Shown here: positions 44,473-53,302 of the stretch, one piece after another
How the letters are laid out: every line of letters starts with the position of its first letter
How positions within the stretch are numbered: position 1 is the first letter of the stretch
From: Jatrophihabitans sp. GAS493
GTDB lineage: Bacteria > Actinomycetota > Actinomycetes > Mycobacteriales > Jatrophihabitantaceae
DNA: 64,000 bases
Direction: 5' to 3'
Assembly (NCBI RefSeq): GCF_900230215.1
Contig: NZ_LT907982.1
Coordinates: 1,860,001-1,924,000, forward strand
Notes under the pieces: model-generated
The model's database searches: none
What the model was told of the DNA's origin: nothing
Seen by the model: only the letters and a program-made list of their open reading frames with translations
Position numbers and translations under genes: made by a program

Positions 44473-46031
44473 CCTCGCACTACGTACTGGCCGCGAGTGA
44501 CACGGCGACGCTGCACGCGCCGTCGATCGCCTACCACGCGTTGGCCCCGATTCTCATCGTGCTGATCACCGCCTGCCTGGGCGTGCTCGTCGAAGCGTTC
44601 ATCCCGCGCAAGGAACGCTTCAACCTGCAGCTCGTGGTGAGCCTGGTCGGCCTGCTGGGTGCCCTCGTTGCCGTCGGTCTGCTGCACAACGTGGAACTCT
44701 CGACGGTCTCCGGTGCCATCTCCGTCGACGGAGCCGGGCTCTTCATCCAGGGTTCGGTCCTCGTCCTGGCCTTCCTCTCCTTCCTGCTCATGGCTGAGCG
44801 GGGCGTGGACACCGGCAGCGCCATCGTGGCTCAGGCGGCACTGGTCGTCGGCTCGCACCGCGACCGCGAGCTCAACCGCACCAGCCGGGTGCAGACGGAG
44901 ATCTTCCCGCTCGGCCTCTTCGCGGTGGCCGGGATGCTCATCTTCCCGCTGGCCAACAACCTGCTGCTGATGTTCATCGCCCTCGAGGTGCTCTCGCTGC
45001 CGCTGTATCTGATGGCGGGCATGGCCCGTCGCCGTCGCCTCCTCTCCCAGGAAGCGGCGCTCAAGTACTTCCTGCTCGGCGCCTTCGCCTCGGCGTTCTT
45101 CCTCTACGGTCTGGCCCTGCTCTACGGCTACGCCAACTCCGTCGACCTGCCGGCCATCCTCACCGCCTCCCAGGGCTCCGGCAAGCCGGATGTGCTGCTG
45201 TACATGGGCATGGGCCTGCTCCTCGTCGGCCTGCTCTTCAAGGCCGGCGTGGCGCCCTTCCACAACTGGACCCCGGACGTCTACCAGGGGTCGCCGACGC
45301 CGGTGACCGCCTTCATGGCCTCCTGCACCAAGATCGCCGCCTTCGGCGCCATCCTGCGAGTCCTCTACGTCGGTTTCATCTCCACGGACTGGGAGTGGCG
45401 CCCGGTTATCTGGGCGGTTGCGATCACGTCGATGCTGGTCGGCGCCGTCTTCGGTCTCACTCAGACCGACATCAAACGCATCCTGGCCTACTCCTCGATC
45501 GCACACGCGGGTTTCCTGCTGGTCGGACTCACCGCGACCTCCACCGACGCGATCTCCGGGACGCTCTTCTACCTGATCACCTACGGCCTGGCGACCGTGG
45601 CCGCCTTCGGCATCACGACGCTGGTCCGCGACGCCGACGGCGAGGCGGCCCACCTGTCGCAGTGGTCCGGCCTGGCCCGCAAGAGCCCGCTGGTCGCGAT
45701 CACCATGACCGTCCTGCTGATGTCGATGGCCGGTATCCCGCTCACCGCCGGGTTCATCGGGAAGTTCGTCATCTTCAAGGCGGCCTGGCATGAGGCCGGT
45801 CCGCTGGTCGTCATCGCGCTGATCTGCTCGGCCATCGCGGCGTTCTACTACCTGCGTATCGTGGTCATGATGTTCTTCGCCGAGCCCCCGGAGAATGCTC
45901 CGACCGTGGCCATCCCCTCGTCGGCGACCACGATCGCCATCTCGTTCAGCGCAGCCGCGACGGTGGTGCTCGGGATCGTCCCGCAGCCGCTGCTCGACCT
46001 CGCCGCCAGATCCGCGTTCCTGCACAAGTGA
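44469..46031 (+). CDS. nuoN: NADH-quinone oxidoreductase subunit N
   Basis: 520 residues, GTG start. Third antiporter-like subunit, about 14 helices. NLLLMFIALEVLSLPLYLMAGMARR and GVAPFHNWTPDVYQGSPTPVTAFMASCTKIAAFGAILRV are the family signatures. Last complex I gene; its stop overlaps the start of the polyprenyl synthase gene, so quinone side-chain synthesis is coupled to the complex. Confidence 0.97.
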   Translation: MTSHYVLAASDTATLHAPSIAYHALAPILIVLITACLGVLVEAFIPRKERFNLQLVVSLVGLLGALVAVGLLHNVELSTVSGAISVDGAGLFIQGSVLVLAFLSFLLMAERGVDTGSAIVAQAALVVGSHRDRELNRTSRVQTEIFPLGLFAVAGMLIFPLANNLLLMFIALEVLSLPLYLMAGMARRRRLLSQEAALKYFLLGAFASAFFLYGLALLYGYANSVDLPAILTASQGSGKPDVLLYMGMGLLLVGLLFKAGVAPFHNWTPDVYQGSPTPVTAFMASCTKIAAFGAILRVLYVGFISTDWEWRPVIWAVAITSMLVGAVFGLTQTDIKRILAYSSIAHAGFLLVGLTATSTDAISGTLFYLITYGLATVAAFGITTLVRDADGEAAHLSQWSGLARKSPLVAITMTVLLMSMAGIPLTAGFIGKFVIFKAAWHEAGPLVVIALICSAIAAFYYLRIVVMMFFAEPPENAPTVAIPSSATTIAISFSAAATVVLGIVPQPLLDLAARSAFLHK

Positions 46032-47038
46032 GCGCCGGCCAGGTGAATATCGCTCTCCTCGGGGTCAACTTCCCGGATACGGAGTTGGCGGATTCGGTCC
46101 GCAACCGGGTAGCCGACGTGGAGAAGGCGCTGCGGTCGAGTGTCAGCTCGGACTACGAGTTCCTCGATGTCGCCGCCCGCTACCTGGTCGACGCCGGCGG
46201 CAAGCGGTTCCGACCGTTGGTGACGGTGCTGGCGGCGCACTTCGGTGACGTCCAGGCGCCGGCCATCGTCGATGCCGCAGTGGTGGTTGAGCTGACCCAT
46301 CTGGCCACGCTCTACCACGACGACGTGATGGACGAGGCCGGCGTCCGCCGGGGGGCCGAGTCGGCCAACGCCCGCTGGACCAACACGGTAGCCATCCTCA
46401 CCGGTGACTTCCTCTTCGCGCGGGCATCCGACCTGCTGGCCGATCTCGGCCCGGATGCGGTCCGGATCCAAGCCCGTACCTTCGAACGTCTGGTAACCGG
46501 GCAGATCCGCGAGACCATCGGCCCCGGACCGAATGACGACCACATCGAGCACTACCTGGCCGTGCTGGCCGACAAGACCGGCTCACTCATCGCCACCGCA
46601 GCCGAGTTCGGTGCCGGCTTCGCGGGTGCCTCGCCCGACGTGGTCGAGAGCCTGCGGCGGATCGGCGAGATCATCGGTGTCGCCTTCCAGATCTCCGACG
46701 ACATCCTCGATGTCGCCTCCGAGTCCAGCCAGTCCGGGAAGACGCCCGGGACAGATCTACGCGAGGGGATTCCGACGCTGCCCGTCCTCTACGCCCTGCG
46801 CGACTCCGATCCGGCGAACGACCGGCTACGCGAGCTGGTCAAGGGGCCGATCTTCGACGACGGCGAGCATGCCGAGGCGCTCGCCCTGCTGCGCTCGTCA
46901 GAGGCACTGCGGCAGGCCCGCGAGACGCTCGACGGCTACGCGGCGGCGGCTCGCGAGATGCTGGCTGAACTTCCGGATCTGCCGGCCCGGGCCGGATTCG
47001 CGGCGGTCGTCGATCTGGTTGTCGCCCGAACTGGTTGA
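46028..47038 (+). CDS. polyprenyl diphosphate synthase (probable menaquinone side chain)
   Basis: 336 residues, GTG start overlapping the nuoN stop. All-trans prenyl chain elongation enzyme. The first Asp-rich motif is YHDDVMDEAGVRRG (about residue 96) and the second is FQISDDILDVAS (about 220). GGKRFRPLVTVLAAHFG and KTGSLIATAAEFG are also typical. The last codons before the first Asp-rich motif (LATLY) lack very bulky gating residues, which fits a long-chain product. Linkage with nuo and a geranylgeranyl/menaquinone reductase suggests menaquinone tail synthesis. Confidence 0.92.
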   Translation: MSAGQVNIALLGVNFPDTELADSVRNRVADVEKALRSSVSSDYEFLDVAARYLVDAGGKRFRPLVTVLAAHFGDVQAPAIVDAAVVVELTHLATLYHDDVMDEAGVRRGAESANARWTNTVAILTGDFLFARASDLLADLGPDAVRIQARTFERLVTGQIRETIGPGPNDDHIEHYLAVLADKTGSLIATAAEFGAGFAGASPDVVESLRRIGEIIGVAFQISDDILDVASESSQSGKTPGTDLREGIPTLPVLYALRDSDPANDRLRELVKGPIFDDGEHAEALALLRSSEALRQARETLDGYAAAAREMLAELPDLPARAGFAAVVDLVVARTG

Positions 47039-47079
47039 GCTTGCAAGGAAGGGTTTGATCCATCGGCTAAGTTAGTGCG

Positions 47080-47766
47080 GTGGCTCACATCATTGACGCA
47101 GAACTGCGTCATGAGCGGCGCCGGGACGACTTGATCTACGCGGCGATCTCGGCGATCGAGGCCGAGGGCGTCGGCGTCGGGATGGGGCGCATGGCCGAAC
47201 TGGCCGGTGTCAGCCGTCCGATCTTCTACCGCCACTTCAAAGACCGCGAGGAACTGGACGAGCTGGTTCGCCGCCGGGCGCTGGCCCTGCTGATGCGCGA
47301 GGTGCTGCCGCAGTTCGGGTTCAGCCGGCCGCCGATGAAGACCCTGCGGGGCGTCACCACCGCCTACGTGACTTGGATTGTCGGTCATCCGCGGCTGCAC
47401 CAGTTCCTGGAGTCCGGCAGCTCCGGCAGCGGCAACGTCGATCACTACGCGGTGATGGCCAAGAACGAATACATCACCGTGATCAGCAACTACTTCGCCG
47501 CCATCGTCGAACTCAGCGATGACGACGACCGCTTCCGGGTGCCGCTGGCGTCGGGGATGGTGGGTTTCGCCGACGCGGTCATGCGGCGCTGGTTGATGGA
47601 CGCTGAACCTAAGATGCCGGCCAAGGAACTGGCCGAGTTCCTCACCGTGTCACTCTGGATGCTCTTGGATGGCCATCTCCGCTCGGCCGGCATCATCATC
47701 GACCCGGACCGCCCGCTGGAAGAGGTTATATGGCCGGTTCAACCGCAGCATCAGGCTCCGGCGTGA
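47080..47766 (+). CDS. TetR/AcrR family transcriptional regulator
   Basis: 228 residues, GTG start. The N-terminal helix-turn-helix reads AAISAIEAEGVGVGMGRMAELAGVSRPIFYRHFKDREELDELV. The C-terminal ligand domain is unassigned, with TAYVTWIVGHPRLHQFLE resembling the regulator at 60798. Its 3' end overlaps the convergent rarD-like gene by 41 bp. Targets unknown. Confidence 0.87.
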   Translation: MAHIIDAELRHERRRDDLIYAAISAIEAEGVGVGMGRMAELAGVSRPIFYRHFKDREELDELVRRRALALLMREVLPQFGFSRPPMKTLRGVTTAYVTWIVGHPRLHQFLESGSSGSGNVDHYAVMAKNEYITVISNYFAAIVELSDDDDRFRVPLASGMVGFADAVMRRWLMDAEPKMPAKELAEFLTVSLWMLLDGHLRSAGIIIDPDRPLEEVIWPVQPQHQAPA

Positions 47767-48715
47767 CCGGCGTGACCGCCATGGCGCGGCGCTGACGCAG
47801 CGCATCCATACTCAGCAGCACCAGGGCCATCCAGACCAGCCCGAAGCCGATCCAACGCGCCGCCGGCATCGACTCGTGTTTCAGCCCGACCCCGACCGCG
47901 AACTGCAGCACCGGTGCGAGGTACTGCAGCATGCCGATCGCCGAGAGCGGAAGCCGGCGAGCCGCGGCGCCGAAGAAGAGGAGTGGGATCGCGGTGACGA
48001 GTCCGGTGCTCATGAGCAGCAGTGCATTCCCGCCGCCGTCGTGGCCGTAGACCAGCGTCCCCTGCAGTTGGAGCACGAAGAGCGTCACCACCGCCGGGAT
48101 GAACAGAACGGCCGTCTCGACGGCCAGCGACTCCACCGCACCGACCCCGGCGCTCTTCTTGCAGAAGCCGTAGGTGGCGAAGGAGAAGGCGAGGATCAGC
48201 GCGATCCAGGGCAGTCGCCCGTAGTCAACCGTGAGAACGACGATCGCCAGGGAGGCGATGCCGACTGCGACCCACTGCATCTGGCGCAGCCGCTCCTTGA
48301 AGATCAGTACTCCGGCCACGATGCTGAGCAGCGGATTGATGAAGTAGCCGAGGCTGGTCTCGATGATGTGGCCGCTGTTCACTCCCCAGATGTAGACGCC
48401 CCAGTTGACGGCGACCACGATCGCGGCCAGCACCAGTAGCCAACGGGTGCGGGGCACGGCTATCGCGTGCCGCACAGCCGGCCAGGATCTTCCGCGCCAG
48501 ACCAGCAGCGCGACGAAGGCCAGCGACCAGACCACCCGGTGGGCCAGAATCTCCAGAGCACTGGCCGGCTCCAAGAGCGGCCAGTACAGCGGGAAGAGGC
48601 CCCAGAGCAGATAGGCGAGGACCCCGAAGAGGTATCCGCGACGTAGATGGTGCCGCTCGGCCTCGGTCTGGGTCTGGATCTCGGCCTCGGTCGGGGACTC
48701 GGCGGCTCCCGTCAC
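47726..48715 (-). CDS. rarD: EamA/RarD family transporter
   Basis: 329 residues with ten helices in two EamA repeats. GYLFGVLAYLLWGLFPLYWPLLEPASALEILAHRVVWSL and NWGVYIWGVNSGHIIETSLGYFINPLLSIVAGVLIFKERL are the RarD signatures. RarD proteins are drug/metabolite-type permeases; the substrate is unknown. Overlaps the acetyltransferase gene start/stop by 4 bp (coupled) and the TetR gene tail to tail. Confidence 0.88.
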   Translation of the reverse strand: MTGAAESPTEAEIQTQTEAERHHLRRGYLFGVLAYLLWGLFPLYWPLLEPASALEILAHRVVWSLAFVALLVWRGRSWPAVRHAIAVPRTRWLLVLAAIVVAVNWGVYIWGVNSGHIIETSLGYFINPLLSIVAGVLIFKERLRQMQWVAVGIASLAIVVLTVDYGRLPWIALILAFSFATYGFCKKSAGVGAVESLAVETAVLFIPAVVTLFVLQLQGTLVYGHDGGGNALLLMSTGLVTAIPLLFFGAAARRLPLSAIGMLQYLAPVLQFAVGVGLKHESMPAARWIGFGLVWMALVLLSMDALRQRRAMAVTPVTPEPDAAVEPAI

Positions 48716-49143
48716 AGCTGCACGTCAGCCGGGCTGGGCCGATTCGCCCGCGTGTCGATCTCCATCCAGGTCTCCGGCACCCGCAGCGCGGTGAAGCCGA
48801 CATCGGCGTAGACGCGATGCGCGTCCCGAGTGGCCAGGACGAAGCGGGGCACCCCGAGTCGGCCCAGCTCGGCCACGACCGTCTCCACCAGCCAATGCCC
48901 GATCCGCCGGCCTCGCCACCGCTCGTCGACGAAGACATCACCGATCCAGGCGAAGGAGACCAGATCGGAGGTGACGCGGGCCAGCGCCACCTGTGCGCCC
49001 TCTGCGTAGACCCCGAACGGGTAGCTGTTACCCAGCGAGCGCTCAACGTCGTCGGGCGAACGCTCACTGGCCCAGTAGGAGGAGGCCAACCAGTCGCAGA
49101 TCCGGTCGAGGTCCAGCCGAGCCGGGTCGGTGCTGATCTGCAC
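48712..49143 (-). CDS. GNAT family N-acetyltransferase
   Basis: 143 residues from GTG 49143, the length usual for this family (VQISTDPARLDLDRICDWLASSYWASERSPDDVERSL). A TTG at 49230 preceded by AGGGGA inside korB would add 29 residues. The acetyl-CoA site reads VFVDERWRGRRIGHWLVETVVAEL, followed by FVLATRDAHRVYADVGFTAL. Substrate unknown. Downstream of korB and coupled to rarD. Confidence 0.85.
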   Translation of the reverse strand: MQISTDPARLDLDRICDWLASSYWASERSPDDVERSLGNSYPFGVYAEGAQVALARVTSDLVSFAWIGDVFVDERWRGRRIGHWLVETVVAELGRLGVPRFVLATRDAHRVYADVGFTALRVPETWMEIDTRANRPSPADVQL

Positions 49144-49214
49144 TCCGTCGTCGCGGGTGGCCGAGAAGTTCAGCCGGTCAACGCTCGGCTGGTCGGCGCT
49201 GGCACGGTCGTGGC

Positions 49215-50261
49215 TCAGGCGACAGTCCAAGCGTCGTTCCCCTGCAGCAGCTTGTCGAGTGAGGCGGTGTCGGCCGGCGCCTGGGTGAGGGCGTGGTCGA
49301 GCTGCGCACTCATGAGGGAGTCGTAGGTGGGTCGTTCGACGGAGCGGAAGACCCCCATCGGGGCATAGCGACGATCCAGTGAGCTCAAGCGGGAGAGGGC
49401 GAAGGCGTAGGACGGGTCGTCGTGGTGGGCGTTGTGCACGACCACCCGGGGGTCGCCCTCCGGAACGTCGTTGGCCACGCTGAACGAGCCGTACTGGTCG
49501 CGTACGACGGCCTTCGAGCGGTCGGCGCCCAGGCGAAGCTCCTGCCCGTGCTCCATCCGGATCATCCAGTCGTCGCGGGTGTCGGCGTCCTTGATCAGGT
49601 CGAAGGCGCCGTCGTTGAAGATATTGCAGTTCTGGTAGATCTCGACCAGCGCGGTGCCCTGGTGGTCGGCCGCGGCGCGCAGCACCGAGGTGAGGTGCTT
49701 GCGGTCGGAGTCCAGGGTGCGGGCGACGAACGTCGCCTCCGCCCCCAGGGCAAGCGACACCGGGTTGAACGGGTGGTCCAGCGACCCCATCGGCGAGGAC
49801 TTGGTGATCTTGCCCAGCTCCGATGTGGGGGAGTACTGGCCCTTGGTCAGGCCGTAGATCTGGTTGTTGAAGAGCAGGATCTTCAGGTTCACGTTGCGGC
49901 GCAGCGCGTGAATGAGGTGGTTACCGCCGATGGAGAGGGCGTCACCGTCGCCGGTGACGACCCAGACCGAGAGGTCCGGGCGGGAGGAGGAGAGCCCGGT
50001 CGCGATCGACGGGGCGCGGCCGTGGATCGAGTGCATCCCGTAGGTGTTCATGTAGTACGGGAAGCGTGAGGAGCAGCCGATGCCGGAGATGAACACGATG
50101 TCTTCCCGCTTGACGCCGAGGTCGGGCATGAAGCCCTGCACGGCGGCCAGGATGGCGTAGTCACCACAACCGGGGCACCAGCGCACCTCCTGGTCGGTCT
50201 TGAAGTCCTTGGCCTTCAACCCCAGAGCTGAGGCACCGTTGGGGACCACTGATTCAGTCAT
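49215..50261 (-). CDS. korB: 2-oxoacid:ferredoxin oxidoreductase subunit beta
   Basis: 348 residues. Thiamine-diphosphate subunit: RWCPGCGDYAILAAVQGF, GIGCSSRFPYYMNTYGMHSIHGRAPSIATGL and the ThDP motif GDGDALSIGGNHLIHALRRN followed by NNQIYGLTKGQ. With KorA it converts 2-oxoglutarate (or a similar 2-oxoacid) to the acyl-CoA while reducing ferredoxin. The separate alpha/beta form without a fused ferredoxin domain is the actinobacterial type. Overlaps korA by 8 bp. Confidence 0.93.
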   Translation of the reverse strand: MTESVVPNGASALGLKAKDFKTDQEVRWCPGCGDYAILAAVQGFMPDLGVKREDIVFISGIGCSSRFPYYMNTYGMHSIHGRAPSIATGLSSSRPDLSVWVVTGDGDALSIGGNHLIHALRRNVNLKILLFNNQIYGLTKGQYSPTSELGKITKSSPMGSLDHPFNPVSLALGAEATFVARTLDSDRKHLTSVLRAAADHQGTALVEIYQNCNIFNDGAFDLIKDADTRDDWMIRMEHGQELRLGADRSKAVVRDQYGSFSVANDVPEGDPRVVVHNAHHDDPSYAFALSRLSSLDRRYAPMGVFRSVERPTYDSLMSAQLDHALTQAPADTASLDKLLQGNDAWTVA

Positions 50262-52116
50262 TGTGCAGAACTCCTTGCAGCATTTCGGCGAGGTCGGCGG
50301 CGCGGAACGGCATCCCGCGGACCTGGGTGACGCTGATGACGTCGACGAGGTACTTGGCCCGGATAAGCGTGGCCAGCTGGCCGAGGTTCATCTCCGGCAG
50401 CACCACCTTGTCGTAGGCAGCCAGAATCTCGCCGAGGTTGGCCGGGAACGGATTGACATGACGCACGTGCGCCTGGGCGATGGAGTATCCGGCCCGGCGG
50501 ACGCGGCGCACCGCGGCCCCGATCGGTCCATAGGTCGAGCCCCAGCCCAGCACCAGCACCTTCGCCGGGTCGCCGAGCTCAGCGCCCGGGTCGTCGACGG
50601 TCATCGGCGCGATGGTGCGGGCGATGCCGTCGACCTTGGCCTGCCGGGTGCGGACCATCAGGTCGTGGTTGTCCGGGTCGTAGGAGATGTTCCCGGTCTT
50701 GTCGGCCTTCTCGATGCCGCCGACCCGGTGCTCCAGCCCCGGGGTGCCGGGAATCGCCCACGGGCGGGCCAGCGTCTCCGGATCACGCAGGTACGGCCAG
50801 AACTCGCCGTCCGGGCCGTTCGGTTCGGTCGCGAACTCCACCCGCAGGTCGGGCAGGTCGGCCGCGGTCGGGACCTTCCAGGGCTCCGAGCCGTTCGCGA
50901 TGTAACCGTCGGAGAGCAGGAAGACCGGGGTGCGATAAGTCAGTGCGATCCGGGCCGCCTCGACGGCTGCGGCGAAGCAGTCGCCCGGGGACTGGGCCGC
51001 GATGATCGGCACCGGAGCCTCGCCGTTGCGCCCATACATGGCCTGCAGCAGGTCCGACTGCTCGGTCTTGGTCGGCAGACCGGTTGACGGGCCACCGCGC
51101 TGGATGTCGCAGATGATGAGCGGGATCTCCAGCGACACGGCCAAGCCGATCGCCTCGCCCTTCAGCGCGATGCCGGGACCGGAGGAGGTGGTGACGGCCA
51201 GCGCCCCGCCGAAGGAGGCGCCGATCGCGGCGCCGATACCGGCGATCTCGTCTTCGGCCTGGAAGGTGCGGATCCCGAAACGCTTGTGCTTGGAGAGTTC
51301 GTGCAGGATGTCCGACGCCGGAGTGATCGGGTAGGCGCCCAGGTAGAGAGGCAGGTCGGCCCGCTGGGCGGCGGCGATCAGGCCGTAGGAGAGGGCCAGG
51401 TTGCCGGTGATGTTGCGGTAGGTGCCCGCCGGAAGCGGCGCCGGCTTCACCTCGTAGTTCACTGCGAAGGCCTCGGTCGTCTCGCCGTAGTTCCAGCCGG
51501 CCTTGAACGCTTTGACGTTCGCCGCCGCGATCTCCGGCTTCTTGGCGAACTTGTCTTGAAGGAACTTCAGCGTCCCCTCCGTGGGTCGCGAGTACATCCA
51601 GGAGAGCAGCCCGAGCGCGAACATGTTCTTGCTGCGGCCGGCGTCCTTGCGCGACAACCCGCTGTCGGCCAGTGCGTCCAGGGTCAGCTGGGTGAGCTCG
51701 ATCGCGTGCAGGTTGAACTGCTCGAGCGTCCCGTCCTCGAGCGGGTTGGTGTCCCAACCGATGCGGGCCAGTGCCCGGGTGGTGAAGTCATGGGTGTCGA
51801 TGATCAGCGTTGCGCCCTTGGCCATGTCACCCAGATTCGCCTTCAGCGCCGCCGGGTTCATCGCGACCAGTACGTCCGGGCGGTCACCTGGGGTGAGGAT
51901 GTCGTGGTCGGCGAAGTGCATCTGGAACGATGACACTCCCGCCAGAGTGCCCTGGGGGGCCCGGATTTCGGCCGGGAAGTTGGGCAACGTGCTGAGGTCG
52001 TTGCCGAAGTTTGCCGTCTCTTGGGTGAAGCGATCGCCGGTGAGTTGCATCCCGTCACCGGAGTCACCCGCGATTCGGATGACAACACGATCAAGCTGCT
52101 GGACTTCCTTGGACAT
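50254..52116 (-). CDS. korA: 2-oxoacid:ferredoxin oxidoreductase subunit alpha (gamma-alpha fusion)
   Basis: 620 residues. The N-terminal gamma-type domain (about 1-190) starts VVIRIAGDSGDGMQLTGDRF. The alpha domain follows with GAYPITPASDILHELSKHKRFGIRTFQAEDEIAGIGAAIGASFGGA, TTSSGPGIALKGEAIGLA and RGGPSTGLPTKTEQSDLLQA, which confirm the 2-oxoglutarate-type family. First gene of a korA-korB-GNAT-rarD run on the minus strand. The nearby complex I operon offers a possible sink for its reducing power. Confidence 0.94.
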   Translation of the reverse strand: MSKEVQQLDRVVIRIAGDSGDGMQLTGDRFTQETANFGNDLSTLPNFPAEIRAPQGTLAGVSSFQMHFADHDILTPGDRPDVLVAMNPAALKANLGDMAKGATLIIDTHDFTTRALARIGWDTNPLEDGTLEQFNLHAIELTQLTLDALADSGLSRKDAGRSKNMFALGLLSWMYSRPTEGTLKFLQDKFAKKPEIAAANVKAFKAGWNYGETTEAFAVNYEVKPAPLPAGTYRNITGNLALSYGLIAAAQRADLPLYLGAYPITPASDILHELSKHKRFGIRTFQAEDEIAGIGAAIGASFGGALAVTTSSGPGIALKGEAIGLAVSLEIPLIICDIQRGGPSTGLPTKTEQSDLLQAMYGRNGEAPVPIIAAQSPGDCFAAAVEAARIALTYRTPVFLLSDGYIANGSEPWKVPTAADLPDLRVEFATEPNGPDGEFWPYLRDPETLARPWAIPGTPGLEHRVGGIEKADKTGNISYDPDNHDLMVRTRQAKVDGIARTIAPMTVDDPGAELGDPAKVLVLGWGSTYGPIGAAVRRVRRAGYSIAQAHVRHVNPFPANLGEILAAYDKVVLPEMNLGQLATLIRAKYLVDVISVTQVRGMPFRAADLAEMLQGVLHND

Positions 52117-52584
52117 GCTTAGGGTGCCTGTCTTGTCGGGTGCAGATGGGGTTCTGCCGGAGGAAATGCCGCCTGAAGCACCTCGTGCGACGCCGAGGAA
52201 GGCGAATCTGTGTTCATCGATCCACCAACCTGTCCATGGTACGGAGCTAAACGCTCATCGGCGCGTGGTATCGCTCACGTCTCGGCCGTTCAGCTCGGCT
52301 TCGCCCCCTGTTCGCCCAGTGATCACGGGACCTTCGCTCAACGTGACACCGGAACTACTTTTCCATTTTGCTAGCTTCCGGCCGCAAAGTATTGGACGAT
52401 TGCTGAGCAAGGATTGTGCGACACCCTGATTCACACTGATTCACACAATGCCGCCTGGGAACGGTCGTGGGGGTCAGTAGTAGCGACGGTGCAGGGGTGC
52501 ACCATCGTCTCACCACCTGCTTCCGCCGCTCGTGCCTGTGCATCAGCGGGGGTGGCGGCTCGCAGCGATCACTGGGGGATCAAC
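52117..52584. other. intergenic region between korA and a small hypothetical gene
   Basis: About 470 bp, divergent promoters expected. It includes a locally A/T-richer stretch (52355-52400) and an exact 10-bp tandem repeat TGATTCACAC at 52427-52446. The plus-strand frame is open from 52414, but no start before 52585 has a ribosome site. No convincing gene. Confidence 0.4.
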
Positions 52585-52986
52585 GTGCAGAGTGACATCG
52601 TAGTGCCGGCGTTTGAGATGGATTGCCGCGATTGGCTGGTAGTCACGTCCGAAGATTTGGGACACACCGAAGACCTTGACGGCGCGCCGGTGCTGGCCAC
52701 CCTCAGCACTGCGGTCGCAGCCGAGGATGAACTGCACTCGATCAGCGGCGTCCTGATGGTCGGGCTGCTCGACGACGACGTGCCGCCGGCGATCGAGGTG
52801 CGCGAAGGCGCCGTCGCCGCTGAGATGCTCGACGTGGACAGTGACGCCGGCACCAGCCGATTCCTTCTCCCCTGCCCGGACGGCAAACTGGCGCTGGTCG
52901 CCGAGTTCGACCTGCGCGCCGACGCCGGTGGCCGGGTCCGGCACCGCATCGAAGAGTTGATGGCCTCCTTCCGCTGGAGCGCCTGA
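52585..52986 (+). CDS. small soluble protein, function unknown
   Basis: 133 residues from GTG 52585, chosen for the GGGGGA 6 bases upstream. Acidic, no signal peptide or helix. The pattern DELHSISGVLMVGLLDDDVPPAIEV ... FLLPCPDGKLALVAEFDLRADAG is beta-strand-rich, and the C-terminal RVRHRIEELMASFRWSA is helical. It resembles short uncharacterised actinobacterial proteins, but I recognise no family. Isolated between korA and the cysteine dioxygenase leader. Confidence 0.6.
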   Translation: MQSDIVVPAFEMDCRDWLVVTSEDLGHTEDLDGAPVLATLSTAVAAEDELHSISGVLMVGLLDDDVPPAIEVREGAVAAEMLDVDSDAGTSRFLLPCPDGKLALVAEFDLRADAGGRVRHRIEELMASFRWSA

Positions 52987-53057
52987 CCGCGTCAATTCCG
53001 GTTCGTCCCGCCCGCCGCGATGCGATGCGGATCACCCGGCATTCTCTACTTGTCGAG

Positions 53058-53087
53058 TAGACAAAACGGTCGCCGGCCAGGCATACT
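53058..53087 (+). promoter_or_regulatory. predicted promoter for a leaderless transcript
   Basis: TAGACA (53058-53063) and CATACT (53082-53087) are separated by 18 bp. The A of the ATG at 53094 lies 7 nt after the -10 element, at the expected transcription start, so the downstream uORF would be leaderless. The -35 matches TTGACA at five of six positions. Confidence 0.5.
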
Positions 53088-53093
53088 GGCGCA

Positions 53094-53198
53094 ATGGTGC
53101 CGAGCGAACACGGGCGACCCGCTGAGGGCGGGCTTCTCGACGTGTTCTGGGCCGGTCGCCGGGCAGATGAGTTCGACGAGGGATGTAGGTGCGGGTAA
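53094..53198 (+). CDS. putative leaderless uORF ending Cys-Arg-Cys-Gly, upstream of cysteine dioxygenase
   Basis: 34 codons, ATG at the predicted transcription start. The last residues are DEFDEGCRCG, so two Cys codons (TGT, TGC) lie immediately before the stop. A short GC hairpin, GCGGGTAACCCCGC, overlaps the stop. Leaderless Cys-codon uORFs that sense cysteine supply by ribosome stalling are described in mycobacteria. With a cysteine-degrading enzyme next downstream, such control is a reasonable inference here. Coding status rests on position and composition only. Confidence 0.45.
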   Translation: MVPSEHGRPAEGGLLDVFWAGRRADEFDEGCRCG

Positions 53199-53302
53199 CC
53201 CCGCCATTCAACCTTCCCCGTCCCCTCCGGCTCGTGCCCGCGCATAGATCTCCTTGAATCAGCGCGCTGCGGGTCGATCTGTCCAACTATGGAGTTAGTT
53301 AG

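Noticed and set aside
44364-46025. 553-codon antisense frame opposite nuoN
   Set aside because: The sense frame is a clear NuoN; the antisense product is His/Glu/Arg-rich low complexity.
53020-53247. 75-codon plus-strand frame over the cysteine dioxygenase leader
   Set aside because: It has no ribosome site, crosses the predicted promoter and gives a low-complexity product. The 34-codon frame at 53094 fits the promoter better.
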